Source of the DNA: Amycolatopsis taiwanensis DSM 45107
Lineage (GTDB): Bacteria > Actinomycetota > Actinomycetes > Mycobacteriales > Pseudonocardiaceae
Assembly (NCBI RefSeq): GCF_000519205.1
Contig: NZ_KI912598.1
Location: forward strand, 324,390-388,389
Direction: 5' to 3'
Length of the DNA: 64,000 nucleotides
Below the pieces are notes generated by a model. The model was not told the DNA's origin and did no database searches. It worked only from the letters and a program-made list of their open reading frames with translations. The translations under genes were made by a program, and so were the position numbers. Each line of letters opens with the position of its first letter. Position 1 is the stretch's first letter. This document shows, piece by piece, positions 16,099-26,051 of the stretch.

Positions 16099-17248
16099 CC
16101 ACCTTGACCGCGGTGTCCACATTAGACTCAGTGAGCCGGGCATGGACGGTCAGGCGCAGCCGGGACACTCCGTCCGGAACCGACGGTGGTCGGAGGAAAC
16201 CGACCCGCACACCCTGCTCGGCACACCGTGCCGCCCAGTTCGCCGCGTCAGCGGCCGACGGTGCCCGTACGGACATCAAGGCGGCTTGCGGCGAACTCAC
16301 GCTTAACCCGCCGTCGCGCAACCCCGCCGCGAGAGCGACGGCGCAGGCCTGAACCGCACCCGGTAGCTCAGGCTCCGCCTTGAGCACCCCGAGCGCGGCC
16401 AGTGCCGCGGCCACGGACGAAGGGGCAAGCCGGGTGTCGGCGAGGAAGCCACGGGCCGTTTCGGCGATCTGCCGGATCACCCGCCGCGGCCCAAGCACTG
16501 CACCCCCTTGCGCGCCAAGGGCTTTCGCCAGCGAGATGGTCGTGACCACGTCAGGCTCGGCAGCGAGCCCGGCCGCCTGCACCGCGCCACGGCCGCCGTC
16601 GCCCAGCACGCCGAAGCCGTGTGCGTCGTCGATCAGCAGCCCGGCGCCGTGTTCACGGCAGGCGGTGGACAGTTCCGCCAGTGGCGCGAGGTGGCCGTCC
16701 ACGGAGAACACCGAGTCGGTGACCACCAGCGCCCGCGCCTTGCGCCGGGTCGCAAGGGCGTGCTTGATCGCCGCGGTGTCGCTGTGCGCCACCGCGGCCA
16801 CGTCGGCGCGCGAGAGGCGGCACCCTTCGATGAGTGAGGCGCCCAGGTGCCGGTCAGTCACGATCGCCGACTCTCCTCCGGAGAGAGCGGTGACCGCGGC
16901 CAGGTTGGCCAGGAAACCGGACGAGAACACCAGCGCTGCCTGGGTACCGCAGAACCGGGCCAGCTCGTGTTCGAGTTCGGCGTGCAGCTCGGTCGATCCG
17001 TTGTTCACCGGCGAGCCCGTCGAACCCGCGCCCCAGCGCAGCGCCGCGGCCGCCGCGGCTCCGGCGACCCGCTTGTCCTTGGCCAGCCCGAGATAGTCGT
17101 CGCCGGCCAGATCCAGTTCGCCCGGTGTGGCACCCCGCGGCTGTGGCCGGTGTGCCAGCCCGGCCTCGACCCTGCGTGCGGCCTCGGCGTCCAGCCAGTC
17201 GAACACCTGCTCCGCGGGAACCGGGGCGGAATTCGGGCGCGCGTTCAT
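16064..17248 (-). CDS. bioF: 8-amino-7-oxononanoate synthase
   Basis: PLP enzyme that condenses pimeloyl-thioester with alanine in biotin synthesis. 394 residues. PLP-binding Lys242 in T-I-S-L-A-K-A-L-G, with Asp/His in D-D-A-H-G-F-G-V near 207-214 and substrate residues in S-G-F-L-A-N near 110. Close relatives include glycine C-acetyltransferase, but length and the D-Y-L-G-L N-terminal motif fit BioF. No other bio gene is in the window. Two hairpins lie upstream. Confidence 0.88.
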   Translation of the reverse strand: MNARPNSAPVPAEQVFDWLDAEAARRVEAGLAHRPQPRGATPGELDLAGDDYLGLAKDKRVAGAAAAAALRWGAGSTGSPVNNGSTELHAELEHELARFCGTQAALVFSSGFLANLAAVTALSGGESAIVTDRHLGASLIEGCRLSRADVAAVAHSDTAAIKHALATRRKARALVVTDSVFSVDGHLAPLAELSTACREHGAGLLIDDAHGFGVLGDGGRGAVQAAGLAAEPDVVTTISLAKALGAQGGAVLGPRRVIRQIAETARGFLADTRLAPSSVAAALAALGVLKAEPELPGAVQACAVALAAGLRDGGLSVSSPQAALMSVRAPSAADAANWAARCAEQGVRVGFLRPPSVPDGVSRLRLTVHARLTESNVDTAVKVVSASAPSAATS

Positions 17249-17331
17249 GCCCGGCAGTGTCTCAGAGAACCCGCGGGCCGACAGTGCGTGGGGTGGCGGG
17301 AGGGGAGAGGTGCCAGGGAGCTTGCCCGCAG

Positions 17332-17384
17332 GTGTTGTCTGGGGGACGAACCCCCAGACAACACAGCGTTGTCAAGACAACGCT
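17332..17384. terminator. Tandem hairpins between the helicase and bioF genes
   Basis: Hairpin 1: GTGTTGTCTGGGGG, loop ACGAA, CCCCCAGACAACAC (perfect 14-bp stem, 17332-17364). Hairpin 2: AGCGTTGT, loop CAAG, ACAACGCT (17365-17384), followed by TTT. They would end the minus-strand helicase transcript. GTTGTC and GACAAC are shared, so alternative pairings are possible. Confidence 0.65.
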
Positions 17385-17402
17385 TTCCCTTCGACGCTGA
17401 GC

Positions 17403-18860
<1,458 letters not shown>

Positions 18861-19098
18861 TCAATGCCTCTCGGACGTGGCACGTCACAAGGAGGCCCGG
18901 TTTGCCGGCGCACAGGCAGGCGAAAGTGTTGTCCGTGGGCATTCTCACAGGGACGAACCCGACGCATTCTGCGCCGCTGTTGGGATCGATTACCGCGGGG
19001 CGCGGCCGCGACGAACAACCCTTGCCGTCCGCGCCGCCTGTGCGGTCGGTGATCAGTGTAGCCGAGACCGTCCGAGGCCGTGCGCACCACCCGGGAGG

Positions 19099-20007
19099 TC
19101 AGGCGCGAGCGACCCGTTTCCACAGGTTCTCGGTCACCTCGGCCTCGTCGACGTCCAGCCCCCGTGCGGCGAACCAGCCCGCCAGGTTGCTCACGTCCCT
19201 GGCCAGGAACTCCGGACCGCCCGGGTTGGCCACCAGGTCCACGACCTGAGGCAGATCGATCAGTACCAGCCTGCCTTCGTGAACGAGGATGTTGTAGGCG
19301 GACAGGTCGCCGTGCGCGACCCCCTCGGCGGCCAGCACCTCCAGTGCGGCCAATGCCTGGAGCCACAGTTCACGCAGTTCCTCCTGGCCGGGTCGTAGCT
19401 GCGCAAGCCGTGGCGCCGCCCCACCGTCGTCGCCGCCGACGAACTCCAGGAGCACCTCGGTGCCGTTGCGCTGCACCGGATACGGGACGGCGGCGCCGAC
19501 CGTCCACAAACGACTCAGCGTGGCGAACTCGGCGACGGCCCACTGCTCGGCGATGAGGTTGCGGCCGAAGGAGGTGCGGCCGGCGATCGCGCGGTTCTCC
19601 CGGGACCGGCGCATGCGCCGGCCTTCGAGATACGCGCCGTCGCGGCGGAACTGCTTGTGCTCGTCGGATCGATAGCGTTTCGCGGCGAGCAGGCACTCGC
19701 GCGAGCCGTCCGGCAGCCCGCGTCGCAGCAGGTGAACGTCGGCTTCCTTGCCGGTCTTGAGCACGCCGAGTTCGGTGTCGACCGCGGCCAGTTCGGTGAC
19801 CAGCCAATCCGGATACGGGCGTGGCCCGCGTTCGCCGTCGCCCCAGGTGGTGAAGCGATCGGCGCCGCCCGGAATGTCGGGGTCGGCGTAATCGTCCTCC
19901 CGGAAACGGGCGAGCCGGGCGCGTTCGGCCTCGGTGAGGCGACCACGGCGAGTGGGCTGGCGTTCGGACTCGAAGGATCGTGAGCGGCGCATGGGGATGT
20001 CACGCAC
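19099..20007 (-). CDS. RIO1-family atypical serine kinase
   Basis: 302 residues. Kinase landmarks: a glycine-loop equivalent L-K-T-G-K-E-A-D-V-H near 79-88, the Lys of A-A-K-R-Y, the catalytic V-A-H-G-D-L-S-A-Y-N-I-L, and the metal-binding L-I-D-L-P-Q-V. This order and spacing define RIO kinases, which in bacteria have no settled role. The N-terminal 50 residues are Arg-rich. GTG start with CAGGAG 8 bases upstream. A short upstream reading frame with a strong ribosome site precedes it. Confidence 0.9.
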   Translation of the reverse strand: MRDIPMRRSRSFESERQPTRRGRLTEAERARLARFREDDYADPDIPGGADRFTTWGDGERGPRPYPDWLVTELAAVDTELGVLKTGKEADVHLLRRGLPDGSRECLLAAKRYRSDEHKQFRRDGAYLEGRRMRRSRENRAIAGRTSFGRNLIAEQWAVAEFATLSRLWTVGAAVPYPVQRNGTEVLLEFVGGDDGGAAPRLAQLRPGQEELRELWLQALAALEVLAAEGVAHGDLSAYNILVHEGRLVLIDLPQVVDLVANPGGPEFLARDVSNLAGWFAARGLDVDEAEVTENLWKRVARA

Positions 20008-20052
20008 TGGTGGTTCTCCTGAATGAGTGCCCCACCGGGTGCGAGCAGCGCG

Positions 20053-20112
20053 TCAGCCGGCTGGGGCGGGCGGATGGGCGACGAAGGGCAGCCCGAGGAC
20101 ATCTGTCGACAC
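20053..20112 (-). CDS. Possible 19-residue leader peptide upstream of the RIO kinase
   Basis: GTG start preceded by GGAAGGAGGTG, a near-perfect ribosome site, encoding 19 residues (S-T-D-V-L-G-L-P-F then a Pro/Ala-rich end) and stopping about 45 bp before the RIO start. The ribosome site is stronger than that of the kinase itself. It may be a regulatory upstream frame or just a relic; no other evidence for translation. Confidence 0.25.
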   Translation of the reverse strand: MSTDVLGLPFVAHPPAPAG

Positions 20113-20215
20113 TGGTGCACCTCCTTCCTTCCGCTAAGAACCCGATCTTGCCGGGACGGCCGTCGAGTGCGCAACCGAATTAGCGGCCGCCGCGCGTAAC
20201 GGGCAGACTCGCGGC

Positions 20216-21313
20216 ATGCGGGTGATCGTGATCGGATCGGGAATCGCCGGAGCAAGCACCGCCTACCACCTCGCACGCCGGGGCGTCGAAGTCGCCGTCG
20301 TCGACACGGCACGGTTAGGCGCCGCGACCGAGGCGGGCGCGGGAATCGTCTGTCCCTGGACCTCGCGACGCGGCGACGCCGAAATCCGTGCGGCGTCGAT
20401 GGCCGCGTCCTATTACCCTGCGTTGTTGGCCCAACTCGCCGAGGACGGCGTGCGGGAGTCCTCGTTCGAGACGGTCGGCGCCCTCGTCGTCGGGGCGGAT
20501 GAAACCGAGCTCGAAGCCACCTACCAACTGGTCGTGGAGCGCGCGGCGGAAGCGCCCGCGGCCGGGCAGGTCAGCCGACTGGACGCGGCGCAGGCCCGAG
20601 AGCTCTTTCCGGTGCTGGCCCCCGAACTCGCCGCGGTGCACGTGTCCGGCGGTGGCCGGGTCGACGGGCGGCGGCTGCGCCGGGCGCTGCTGACCGCCGC
20701 GGCGAGGCGGGGTGCCGAGACGATCGAGGGGCACGCGGAGTTGACGGGACGTGGAGTTCTCGTCGCGGGCGAGCGGCGCGATGCGGACAAGGTCGTGGTG
20801 GCGGCGGGGGCGTGGAGCCGGGAGGTCGTCGCGCCGCTGGGTGTGCACCTGGCGGTGGAGCCGCAGCGGGGCCAGATCAGCCACTTCGAGCTGCCCGGCG
20901 TCGACACGAGCGCCTGGCCCGTCGTGTTGCCACAGTCGAGCCATTACCTGCTCGCCTTCCCCGGTTCGCGGGTGGTGGCCGGCGCGACCCGGGAAACCGG
21001 ATCCGGCTTCGACTACCGGGTGACCGCCGCCGGCCAGCACGAGGTGCTGACCCACGCGCTTGGCGTAGCGCCGGGGCTCGCCGACGCGACGTTGCTGGAA
21101 ACCCGGATCGGCTTCCGGCCCGCGTCGCCGGACGGATTGCCGCTCCTCGGCCCGCTCGACGGCCACCCGGACGTGCTGATGGCCACCGGATTCGGGCCCA
21201 CCGGGCTGACCGTCGCACCGTTCGCCGGTGCGCTGCTCGCGTCGATCGCGCTGGGCGAGGCCCCGGCGATGGACGTGTCGTCGCTACGGCCGGGCCGGTT
21301 CAGCTCGGGGTGA
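20216..21313 (+). CDS. FAD-dependent oxidoreductase of the D-amino-acid oxidase family
   Basis: 365 residues. The N-terminal dinucleotide fold I-G-S-G-I-A-G-A-S-T-A-Y-H-L-A-R-R-G and the C-terminal 'R-P-A-S-P-D-G-L-P-L-L-G-P' plus 'A-T-G-F-G-P-T-G-L-T-V-A-P' that closes the FAD site are classic for the DAO/glycine-oxidase family. Likely oxidises a secondary or D-amine; the substrate cannot be read from the sequence. No neighbour in the same pathway. Convergent with yaaA (14-bp overlap). Confidence 0.88.
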   Translation: MRVIVIGSGIAGASTAYHLARRGVEVAVVDTARLGAATEAGAGIVCPWTSRRGDAEIRAASMAASYYPALLAQLAEDGVRESSFETVGALVVGADETELEATYQLVVERAAEAPAAGQVSRLDAAQARELFPVLAPELAAVHVSGGGRVDGRRLRRALLTAAARRGAETIEGHAELTGRGVLVAGERRDADKVVVAAGAWSREVVAPLGVHLAVEPQRGQISHFELPGVDTSAWPVVLPQSSHYLLAFPGSRVVAGATRETGSGFDYRVTAAGQHEVLTHALGVAPGLADATLLETRIGFRPASPDGLPLLGPLDGHPDVLMATGFGPTGLTVAPFAGALLASIALGEAPAMDVSSLRPGRFSSG

Positions 21314-22031
21314 TCAGCTCCAGTTCCCGGTCGCCGGTGCGTGACAGGCGGATGCCGGCGCGGGCCGCGACCCTGGTCAGTCCTTCCACAGTGGATGGTT
21401 CACGGGCCGCCGTGGCCAGCGCCGCGGCGAGCTTGCCCTTGTACGCCTTGTTGTGGTGACTGACCGTCTTCCCGGTGTCGGTGACCACGCGCACGGTTAT
21501 CGCGTCCGGGATTCCGGCCAGCGCCGCGTAGGCGCCCGACCGCAGGTCGACGACCAGCTCGTCCAACCCGGCGAGCACGGGCTCGAGGACTGGGCGCCAC
21601 AGCGCGCGCAACGTCCCCAGCTCGGGCACGGAGTTGGCACCGGAGAGCCGGTAGGCGGGGATTCGGTCGCCGCCGCGCAGAACGCCGAACAGCGCGGATG
21701 CGATCGCCAGCCGGTGCCCGGCCTTCGCCCGCTGGCTCCTGGTGAAGGTGGCGACGCCGAGGGCGTCGTACAGCACACCGGTGTAGCGGTCCAATGCCGG
21801 AAGCGTGCCTGCCGTCAGCAGCGCCGCGTTGCGCTTTACCTCGTCTTCCTGCCGCGGCGACAGGCCGAGCACTCGGAGACTCTCTGGGACGTCGGCGGCC
21901 AGGTCCACAAGTGCGTAGGCCAGCTTGCGTCGCACCGGCGTGAGTTCCGGGAAGGACAACTGGTAGAGATCCAGGGCCGGGCCGTCCCCGCCGGGTTCCT
22001 TGGTTTCCGAGGGAGGCAGCAGCACCAGCAC
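21300..22031 (-). CDS. yaaA: YaaA family (DUF328) peroxide-stress protein
   Basis: 243 residues from a GTG giving V-L-V-L-L-P-P-S-E-T-K, the conserved YaaA N terminus; the frame extends upstream without family similarity. 'S-G-A-N-S-V-P' near the middle and 'S-H-H-N-K-A-Y-K-G-K-L' near the C terminus are family hallmarks. In E. coli YaaA lowers free iron during H2O2 stress and has a DNA-binding fold. The role here is inferred only from family membership. Confidence 0.88.
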   Translation of the reverse strand: MLVLLPPSETKEPGGDGPALDLYQLSFPELTPVRRKLAYALVDLAADVPESLRVLGLSPRQEDEVKRNAALLTAGTLPALDRYTGVLYDALGVATFTRSQRAKAGHRLAIASALFGVLRGGDRIPAYRLSGANSVPELGTLRALWRPVLEPVLAGLDELVVDLRSGAYAALAGIPDAITVRVVTDTGKTVSHHNKAYKGKLAAALATAAREPSTVEGLTRVAARAGIRLSRTGDRELELITPS

Positions 22032-22346
22032 CTGAGCAGGGTAACCGTCGCGGCCTCGGAGCGATGGACCTGCCCGGCAGGGTTGAGCAGCGCCGATGAC
22101 GGGCCCGAAACGGGTCCGAAGTAGACGACGGGCGCCCGCCGGCCGCACGTCCCGGCGGCGTCTCCTGGCGCGCCGTCAATCACCCGGTCGGTGTAGCCCG
22201 TATGCACCGCGACGCTCCACGGCAGACGGTCGATGCCTCGTCGAGGACCGCCCGTTCGCTCGGCGAACGCCGAGATCAGACGGCCCGGGCGGACGTCCTG
22301 GGGTGATGCCGTGCCGCGACCCGCCGCCCACTGCTTTACTTCTCCT
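22032..22346. other. Divergent gap between yaaA and the PP2C gene, nothing recognised
   Basis: 315 bp, GC-rich, with several open frames but none with a ribosome site and family similarity that I can see. It must carry the promoters of both divergent genes. Confidence 0.4.
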
Positions 22347-23099
22347 ATGGAACTGACGCTCCGGTATGCCGTGGCTTCCGACGTCGGGCAGCGGCGGGAG
22401 TCGAACGAGGACTCGGTTTACGCCAGTCCGCGTCTGCTCGCCGTCGCCGACGGGATGGGCGGGCATGTCGCCGGTGAAATCGCCAGCTCGGCCGCCGTCG
22501 CCGCGATCTCCGACCTCGACTCGCGCCTCACCGAAGAGGCCGACCCGCTGGAGGAGCTGTTCGGCGCGGTGCGAGAGGCGGTGCGCCGGCTGACCGACCT
22601 CGCGGAGGATGATCACGCGCTACGCGGGATGGGGACCACCCTGACCGTTCTGCACTGGGACGGGAGCCGGTTCGCCGTCGCGCATGTCGGCGACTCACGC
22701 GCGTACCTCCTTCGTGATGGCCAACTCGAGCAGATCACCCGCGACCACACCGTGGTCCAGGAGCTCGTCGACCAGGGCCGGATCACGCCCGAGGTCGCCG
22801 CCACCCACCCGAGTCGCTCGGTGCTGACCCGGGCCCTGCAAAGCGGTGGCGACGCCGACCCGGACCTGTTCTTCGTCGAGGCCCACGTCGGCGACCGCTA
22901 CCTGATCTGTTCCGACGGCCTGTCGGACGTCGTCACCCCGAGCGGGCTCCAGGAGGCGTTGATCGCCAACCCTGACCCGGACGACGCGGTGCGGCGGCTC
23001 GTCGAACTGGCCAACGCGGGGGGTGGGCCGGACAACATCACCAGTCTCGTCGCCGACGTGCTCAAACCCCACGCGGCCGAGGCGGCCGAGCAGGAATGA
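22347..23099 (+). CDS. PP2C-type serine/threonine phosphatase, soluble
   Basis: 250 residues from the ATG. Metal ligands in S-N-E-D-S (about 21-25), A-D-G-M-G-G-H (35-41), S-D-G-L-S-D and G-G-P-D-N-I-T. The sequence is close to the catalytic part of PstP-type phosphatases that oppose Hanks kinases, but there is no transmembrane segment or extracellular tail and no kinase gene beside it, so it is a stand-alone cytoplasmic form. It should dephosphorylate Ser/Thr (possibly also His) phosphoproteins using Mn2+. A long hairpin follows the gene. Confidence 0.92.
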   Translation: MELTLRYAVASDVGQRRESNEDSVYASPRLLAVADGMGGHVAGEIASSAAVAAISDLDSRLTEEADPLEELFGAVREAVRRLTDLAEDDHALRGMGTTLTVLHWDGSRFAVAHVGDSRAYLLRDGQLEQITRDHTVVQELVDQGRITPEVAATHPSRSVLTRALQSGGDADPDLFFVEAHVGDRYLICSDGLSDVVTPSGLQEALIANPDPDDAVRRLVELANAGGGPDNITSLVADVLKPHAAEAAEQE

Positions 23100-23174
23100 C
23101 ACCCGTTGTGGTCAACCCGCGGCAATCACGGTGACCACCACGCGCGCGCCTCTGCCCCGAGTCTTGTGGGGGTT

Positions 23175-23228
23175 CCGCTTCCATAAGGGGGCTTGGCGGC
23201 AAGGCCCCAGGCCCCCTTATGGAGGCGG
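23175..23228. terminator. Long hairpin between the convergent PP2C and S1-domain genes
   Basis: The arms CCGCTTCCATAAGGGGGC and GCCCCCTTATGGAGGCGG pair along 18 bp with a single G-T wobble, and further pairs (CTTGG with CCAGG) extend inward. It is probably a bidirectional terminator and may belong to the same repeat set as the other GC-rich hairpins. Confidence 0.7.
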
Positions 23229-23377
23229 GGTGCCGTCCGCGAGGAAGCGACCCGATGCCCTCGGGAGCAACCCGTCGACACGACCGCGGTCGCGCGCAAA
23301 CTCGCGAAGAAACAGCGTGACCTACGCTGTGGGTGTGCGGGGCAGCGCCAACCTGCCCCGCACACCCGCCGGTCACA

Positions 23378-23626
23378 TCAGGCGGGCACGAAACTCATCC
23401 GCCGGTTTTCGACATCGAGGTTCGCAATGCGGACCGAGATGGCCGAGCCGGATTCCGGCTCGGCGGACCAGGCCGAGCGCGGGAGCAGCCCGTGGATTCC
23501 CGGGGCGACCTCGAGCAGGGCACCGAAGGGCAGCACCTTCGTCACCGTCGCGCTGAGAGTGCCGCCTCCTGCGTGTTCGGCCAGGAACTCCGTCCACTCG
23601 GACAGCGAGACCTTTGGCTGGGACAT
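23378..23626 (-). CDS. Small S1-domain RNA-binding protein
   Basis: 82 residues with a perfect AGGAGGTGA ribosome site. After ~20 residues comes one S1/OB fold: T-L-S-A-T-V-T-K-V-L-P-F-G-A-L-L-E-V-A-P-G-I-H-G-L-L-P-R-S, then I-S-V-R-I-A-N-L-D-V-E-N-R-R-M-S-F. This is a stand-alone S1 unit of the kind found singly in actinobacteria. RNA binding is likely; the target is unknown. Confidence 0.85.
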   Translation of the reverse strand: MSQPKVSLSEWTEFLAEHAGGGTLSATVTKVLPFGALLEVAPGIHGLLPRSAWSAEPESGSAISVRIANLDVENRRMSFVPA

Positions 23627-23992
23627 GCTTTCACCTCCTCTCGCGATTCCATGTCACCTTGAATGCCGCAATGGGCACGGTTGCCGTCAAGGAAATGGGA
23701 ATGCGAGGAAGGTGGGCGGGCCCCTGGCCCGCCGGATGGTCACGGCGCGGCCGGGAACCTCATCCGCTCATGGCTTTTCGCCGACCCGGCAGTCACGGCG
23801 ATCACAGTAACAACCACGGCTCGAGATGTCGATACCACTCGGGTTCACGACCGCGTGCCGTCGCGGGACCCGCGGGCGCGCCAGGAATCGGGGCGGTGGC
23901 GCGCCCGCGGGCAGGGCCGTCCGGTTCGGCCCCGGACGCGCGGCCCTCCTCCCCAGGAGAGATGGCCGGCGTCACGTGCGTGGGGTGGCCGG
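23627..23992. other. Gap upstream of the S1-domain gene; contains two hairpins
   Basis: 366 bp without a supported gene. It holds GGCGGGCC-CCT-GGCCCGCC (23715-23733) and the long hairpin at 23869-23911, plus the promoter region of the minus-strand S1-domain gene. Confidence 0.45.
23869..23911 (-). terminator. Terminator hairpin after the I36-like gene
   Basis: CCCGCGGGCGCGCCA and TGGCGCGCCCGCGGG form a perfect 15-bp stem around a 13-nt loop, about 80 bp beyond the stop of the minus-strand secreted-protein gene. Confidence 0.6.
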
Positions 23993-24388
23993 TCAGTCCC
24001 AGATCTTGACCGCGCGTACCAGCAACGGTGCGTGCGGTGCGAAAGTGTCGTGCCCCGGGTAGGTGATGAAATCGCCTTCTGTGCCGCATTCGACGTCCTG
24101 GTAAACCGTGACGTCCCGTTCCAGCCTGTTTGCAAAAGATTTCGCGACCGCGTCATCGGGTAGTGCAATGCATTCCTGTGGATTGGTCGTCCGGAGGTCG
24201 AGGCGGTGCATGGTCCCGCGGTAGAACTCGCCCGTCCAGGTGCAGAACTCGCCGGGATCGCAGGCGAACTCGGGACGCTCGGCCGGCGGCGGTGCCGTGT
24301 CCGCGTGCGCGATCCCGGCCCCGCCGAGCATTCCGAGCGCGGCGAGAATCAGCAGTCTCGGAAGATAGGCGCGCAATGTGGAAAGCAT
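23993..24388 (-). CDS. Secreted peptidase-inhibitor I36-like small protein
   Basis: 131 residues from an ATG with GGGGAGG upstream. Signal peptide: R-A-Y-L-P-R-L-L-I-L-A-A-L-G-M-L-G-G-A-G-I, cleavage near A-H-A. The mature part has C-D-P-G-E-F-C-T-W-T-G-E-F-Y-R-G-T (two Cys around a Gly/Trp-rich turn) and a second Cys pair, the pattern of the Streptomyces I36 (SMPI-like) family and related betagamma-crystallin-fold secreted proteins. Inhibitor activity is not certain; many members are of unknown function. Confidence 0.75.
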   Translation of the reverse strand: MLSTLRAYLPRLLILAALGMLGGAGIAHADTAPPPAERPEFACDPGEFCTWTGEFYRGTMHRLDLRTTNPQECIALPDDAVAKSFANRLERDVTVYQDVECGTEGDFITYPGHDTFAPHAPLLVRAVKIWD

Positions 24389-24850
24389 GGTTTGTCCTCC
24401 CCTGAAGAAATATCGGTGCGATCTGGCGAACCTGTTTCGTCTGTCGCACGAGTTCAGAATGCCGACCGGCACCAGGTTTGTCAGCCCGGGTTTCGTCTTC
24501 TGTGGACAACTCGCCGCCGATCGCCCGACCGGGTGTGGGTTGTCCACAGATCAGCCAAACGGCTCGCCTGCACGGGAGGAGTCTGCTATTGGGCCGGGCC
24601 GGGCCGGTCGAGCCGCGGACGACGAACTCGATGTCCACAATGGCCGGTTCTGGTGTGCTCGCCTGCCGGCGAGCGAATGCAGCGCCGGTTCACCAGCCTC
24701 GTGCCCTGGCGAACCAGGTCGCATCAGGTCCTGCCACACCGTGCGGACGCTCCACCCACTGCGCGAGCGGAGTGCCGCCGACGAACTTTCTGAAGCGTTC
24801 GAGGCATTGTGTGGTACCGATTGTGGGGTACCGGCGGAAGGGGGCGGCAC
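24389..24850. other. Divergent intergenic region with a DnaA-box cluster
   Basis: 462 bp between the secreted-protein gene and the MFS gene, without a supported ORF. It contains the DnaA boxes listed separately and must hold both divergent promoters. Confidence 0.5.
24500..24549. promoter_or_regulatory. Inverted pair of consensus DnaA boxes
   Basis: CTGTGGACAA (24500-24509) and TTGTCCACAG (24540-24549) form a perfect 10-bp inverted repeat separated by 30 bp. TTGTCCACA is the DnaA-box consensus of high-GC actinobacteria. A third near-match, ATGTCCACA, lies at 24631-24639. No dnaA/dnaN or origin context, so a DnaA-titration or DnaA-regulated promoter site is more likely than an origin. Confidence 0.5.
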
Positions 24851-26050
24851 GTGCTCGACAATCGGGTCGCGGTGTTCGTGGTGTTCGGGCTCAACGGTGC
24901 GGCGTATGGATCATGGGCGCCCCGCGTGCCGGCGCTCAGCGATCGGTTACACGTCGGTCCTGGGCCGATCGGACTGGCGCTGCTGGCGATGACGGTCAGC
25001 ATGCTCCTCACGGCCGCGGTCTCCGGCCGGCTCGTCGAACGGTTCGGTGCGCGCTCGGTGATCTTCGGCTCCGTCATGCTCGCCTGCGTGCTCCTGCCCG
25101 TGATCGGGTCGCTCACCTCGGTCGCCTGGTTCGTCGTCACGATGGTCGGTGTCGGGGCCGCCAGCGGCGCACTGGACGTGTCGATGAACGTCGCCGGGGT
25201 CGGGGTGGAGCGCCGGACCGGCCGTCCCATGATGCCGGTCTTTCACGCCGGTTTCAGCTTCGGCGGACTGGCCGCGTCCGCGGCCGCGGGTCTCGCCGCC
25301 GCGCACCATCTCTCGCTCGCGCGGCACCTGACCGCGGCGGCCGTGGTCATCGCGCTGGCCCTCCTGGTGGTGCTGCGCGGGCTGCCGGGTGCCGTGCCAC
25401 GGGACAAGGAAGCCGCGAGCTCGCCGAGGGTCGCGCCCGGCCGGCGCCCGGTGCTGTGGCTGCTCGCCGCGGTCGCGCTGCTGTCGGCGGTCGCCGAAGG
25501 GGCCAGCTCGGACTGGTCGGCGCTGCTGCTGGTCCACGTGCACGGGGCCGGGCAGGGTGCGGCGGCGCTGGCGTTCTCCGGGTTCTCCCTGGCCATGGCG
25601 CTCACCCGGCTCGGCGGGGCGTGGGTGCAGCGCAGGGTCGGCCCCACCCGGACCCTGGTCGTAGGTGCGCTGTTGGCCGGAGCCGGCCTCGCCGTGGCGG
25701 CCGTCGTCCCGGTGACCGCACTCGCCTACGCCGGCTTCGCGCTCGCGGGCGCCGGGCTGGCCGCGTCCTTCCCCCTGGCACTGGGGCTCGCCGGGGAGGC
25801 CGGCAAGCGCGACGACGACAGCGGGGGAGAGCGGGAGATCGCCTTCGTCACCACCATCGCTTACACGGGGTTCGTCGGTGGCCCACCGTTGATCGGGGGC
25901 ATCGCCCAGTTCACCTCGTTGACGATTTCGTTCGTTGTGGTCGCGATACTCGCCATGTCGATCGCCGCCGCCGCCGTAGGCGCGCGCCGCGCGCGTCACC
26001 GCGAGGTCACCGCCCAGACACTCCCTCCGCACGGGGGCCTACTCTCGTAA
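24851..26050 (+). CDS. MFS transporter
   Basis: 399 residues from a GTG with GGAAGGGG upstream; 12 predicted hydrophobic helices. 'F-G-L-N-G-A-A-Y-G-S-W-A-P-R-V-P' after helix 1 and 'G-R-L-V-E-R-F-G-A-R-S' in the loop between helices 2 and 3 are MFS features of the fucose-permease-like/YbjJ branch. Substrate unknown. The stop is one base from the start of the CopD/CtaG gene, so the two are probably co-translated. Confidence 0.87.
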   Translation: MLDNRVAVFVVFGLNGAAYGSWAPRVPALSDRLHVGPGPIGLALLAMTVSMLLTAAVSGRLVERFGARSVIFGSVMLACVLLPVIGSLTSVAWFVVTMVGVGAASGALDVSMNVAGVGVERRTGRPMMPVFHAGFSFGGLAASAAAGLAAAHHLSLARHLTAAAVVIALALLVVLRGLPGAVPRDKEAASSPRVAPGRRPVLWLLAAVALLSAVAEGASSDWSALLLVHVHGAGQGAAALAFSGFSLAMALTRLGGAWVQRRVGPTRTLVVGALLAGAGLAVAAVVPVTALAYAGFALAGAGLAASFPLALGLAGEAGKRDDDSGGEREIAFVTTIAYTGFVGGPPLIGGIAQFTSLTISFVVVAILAMSIAAAAVGARRARHREVTAQTLPPHGGLLS

Positions 26051-26051
26051 C

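Noticed and set aside
24500..24639. Chromosomal origin of replication
   Set aside because: Three boxes only, no AT-rich unwinding region, and no dnaA, dnaN or other origin genes nearby.
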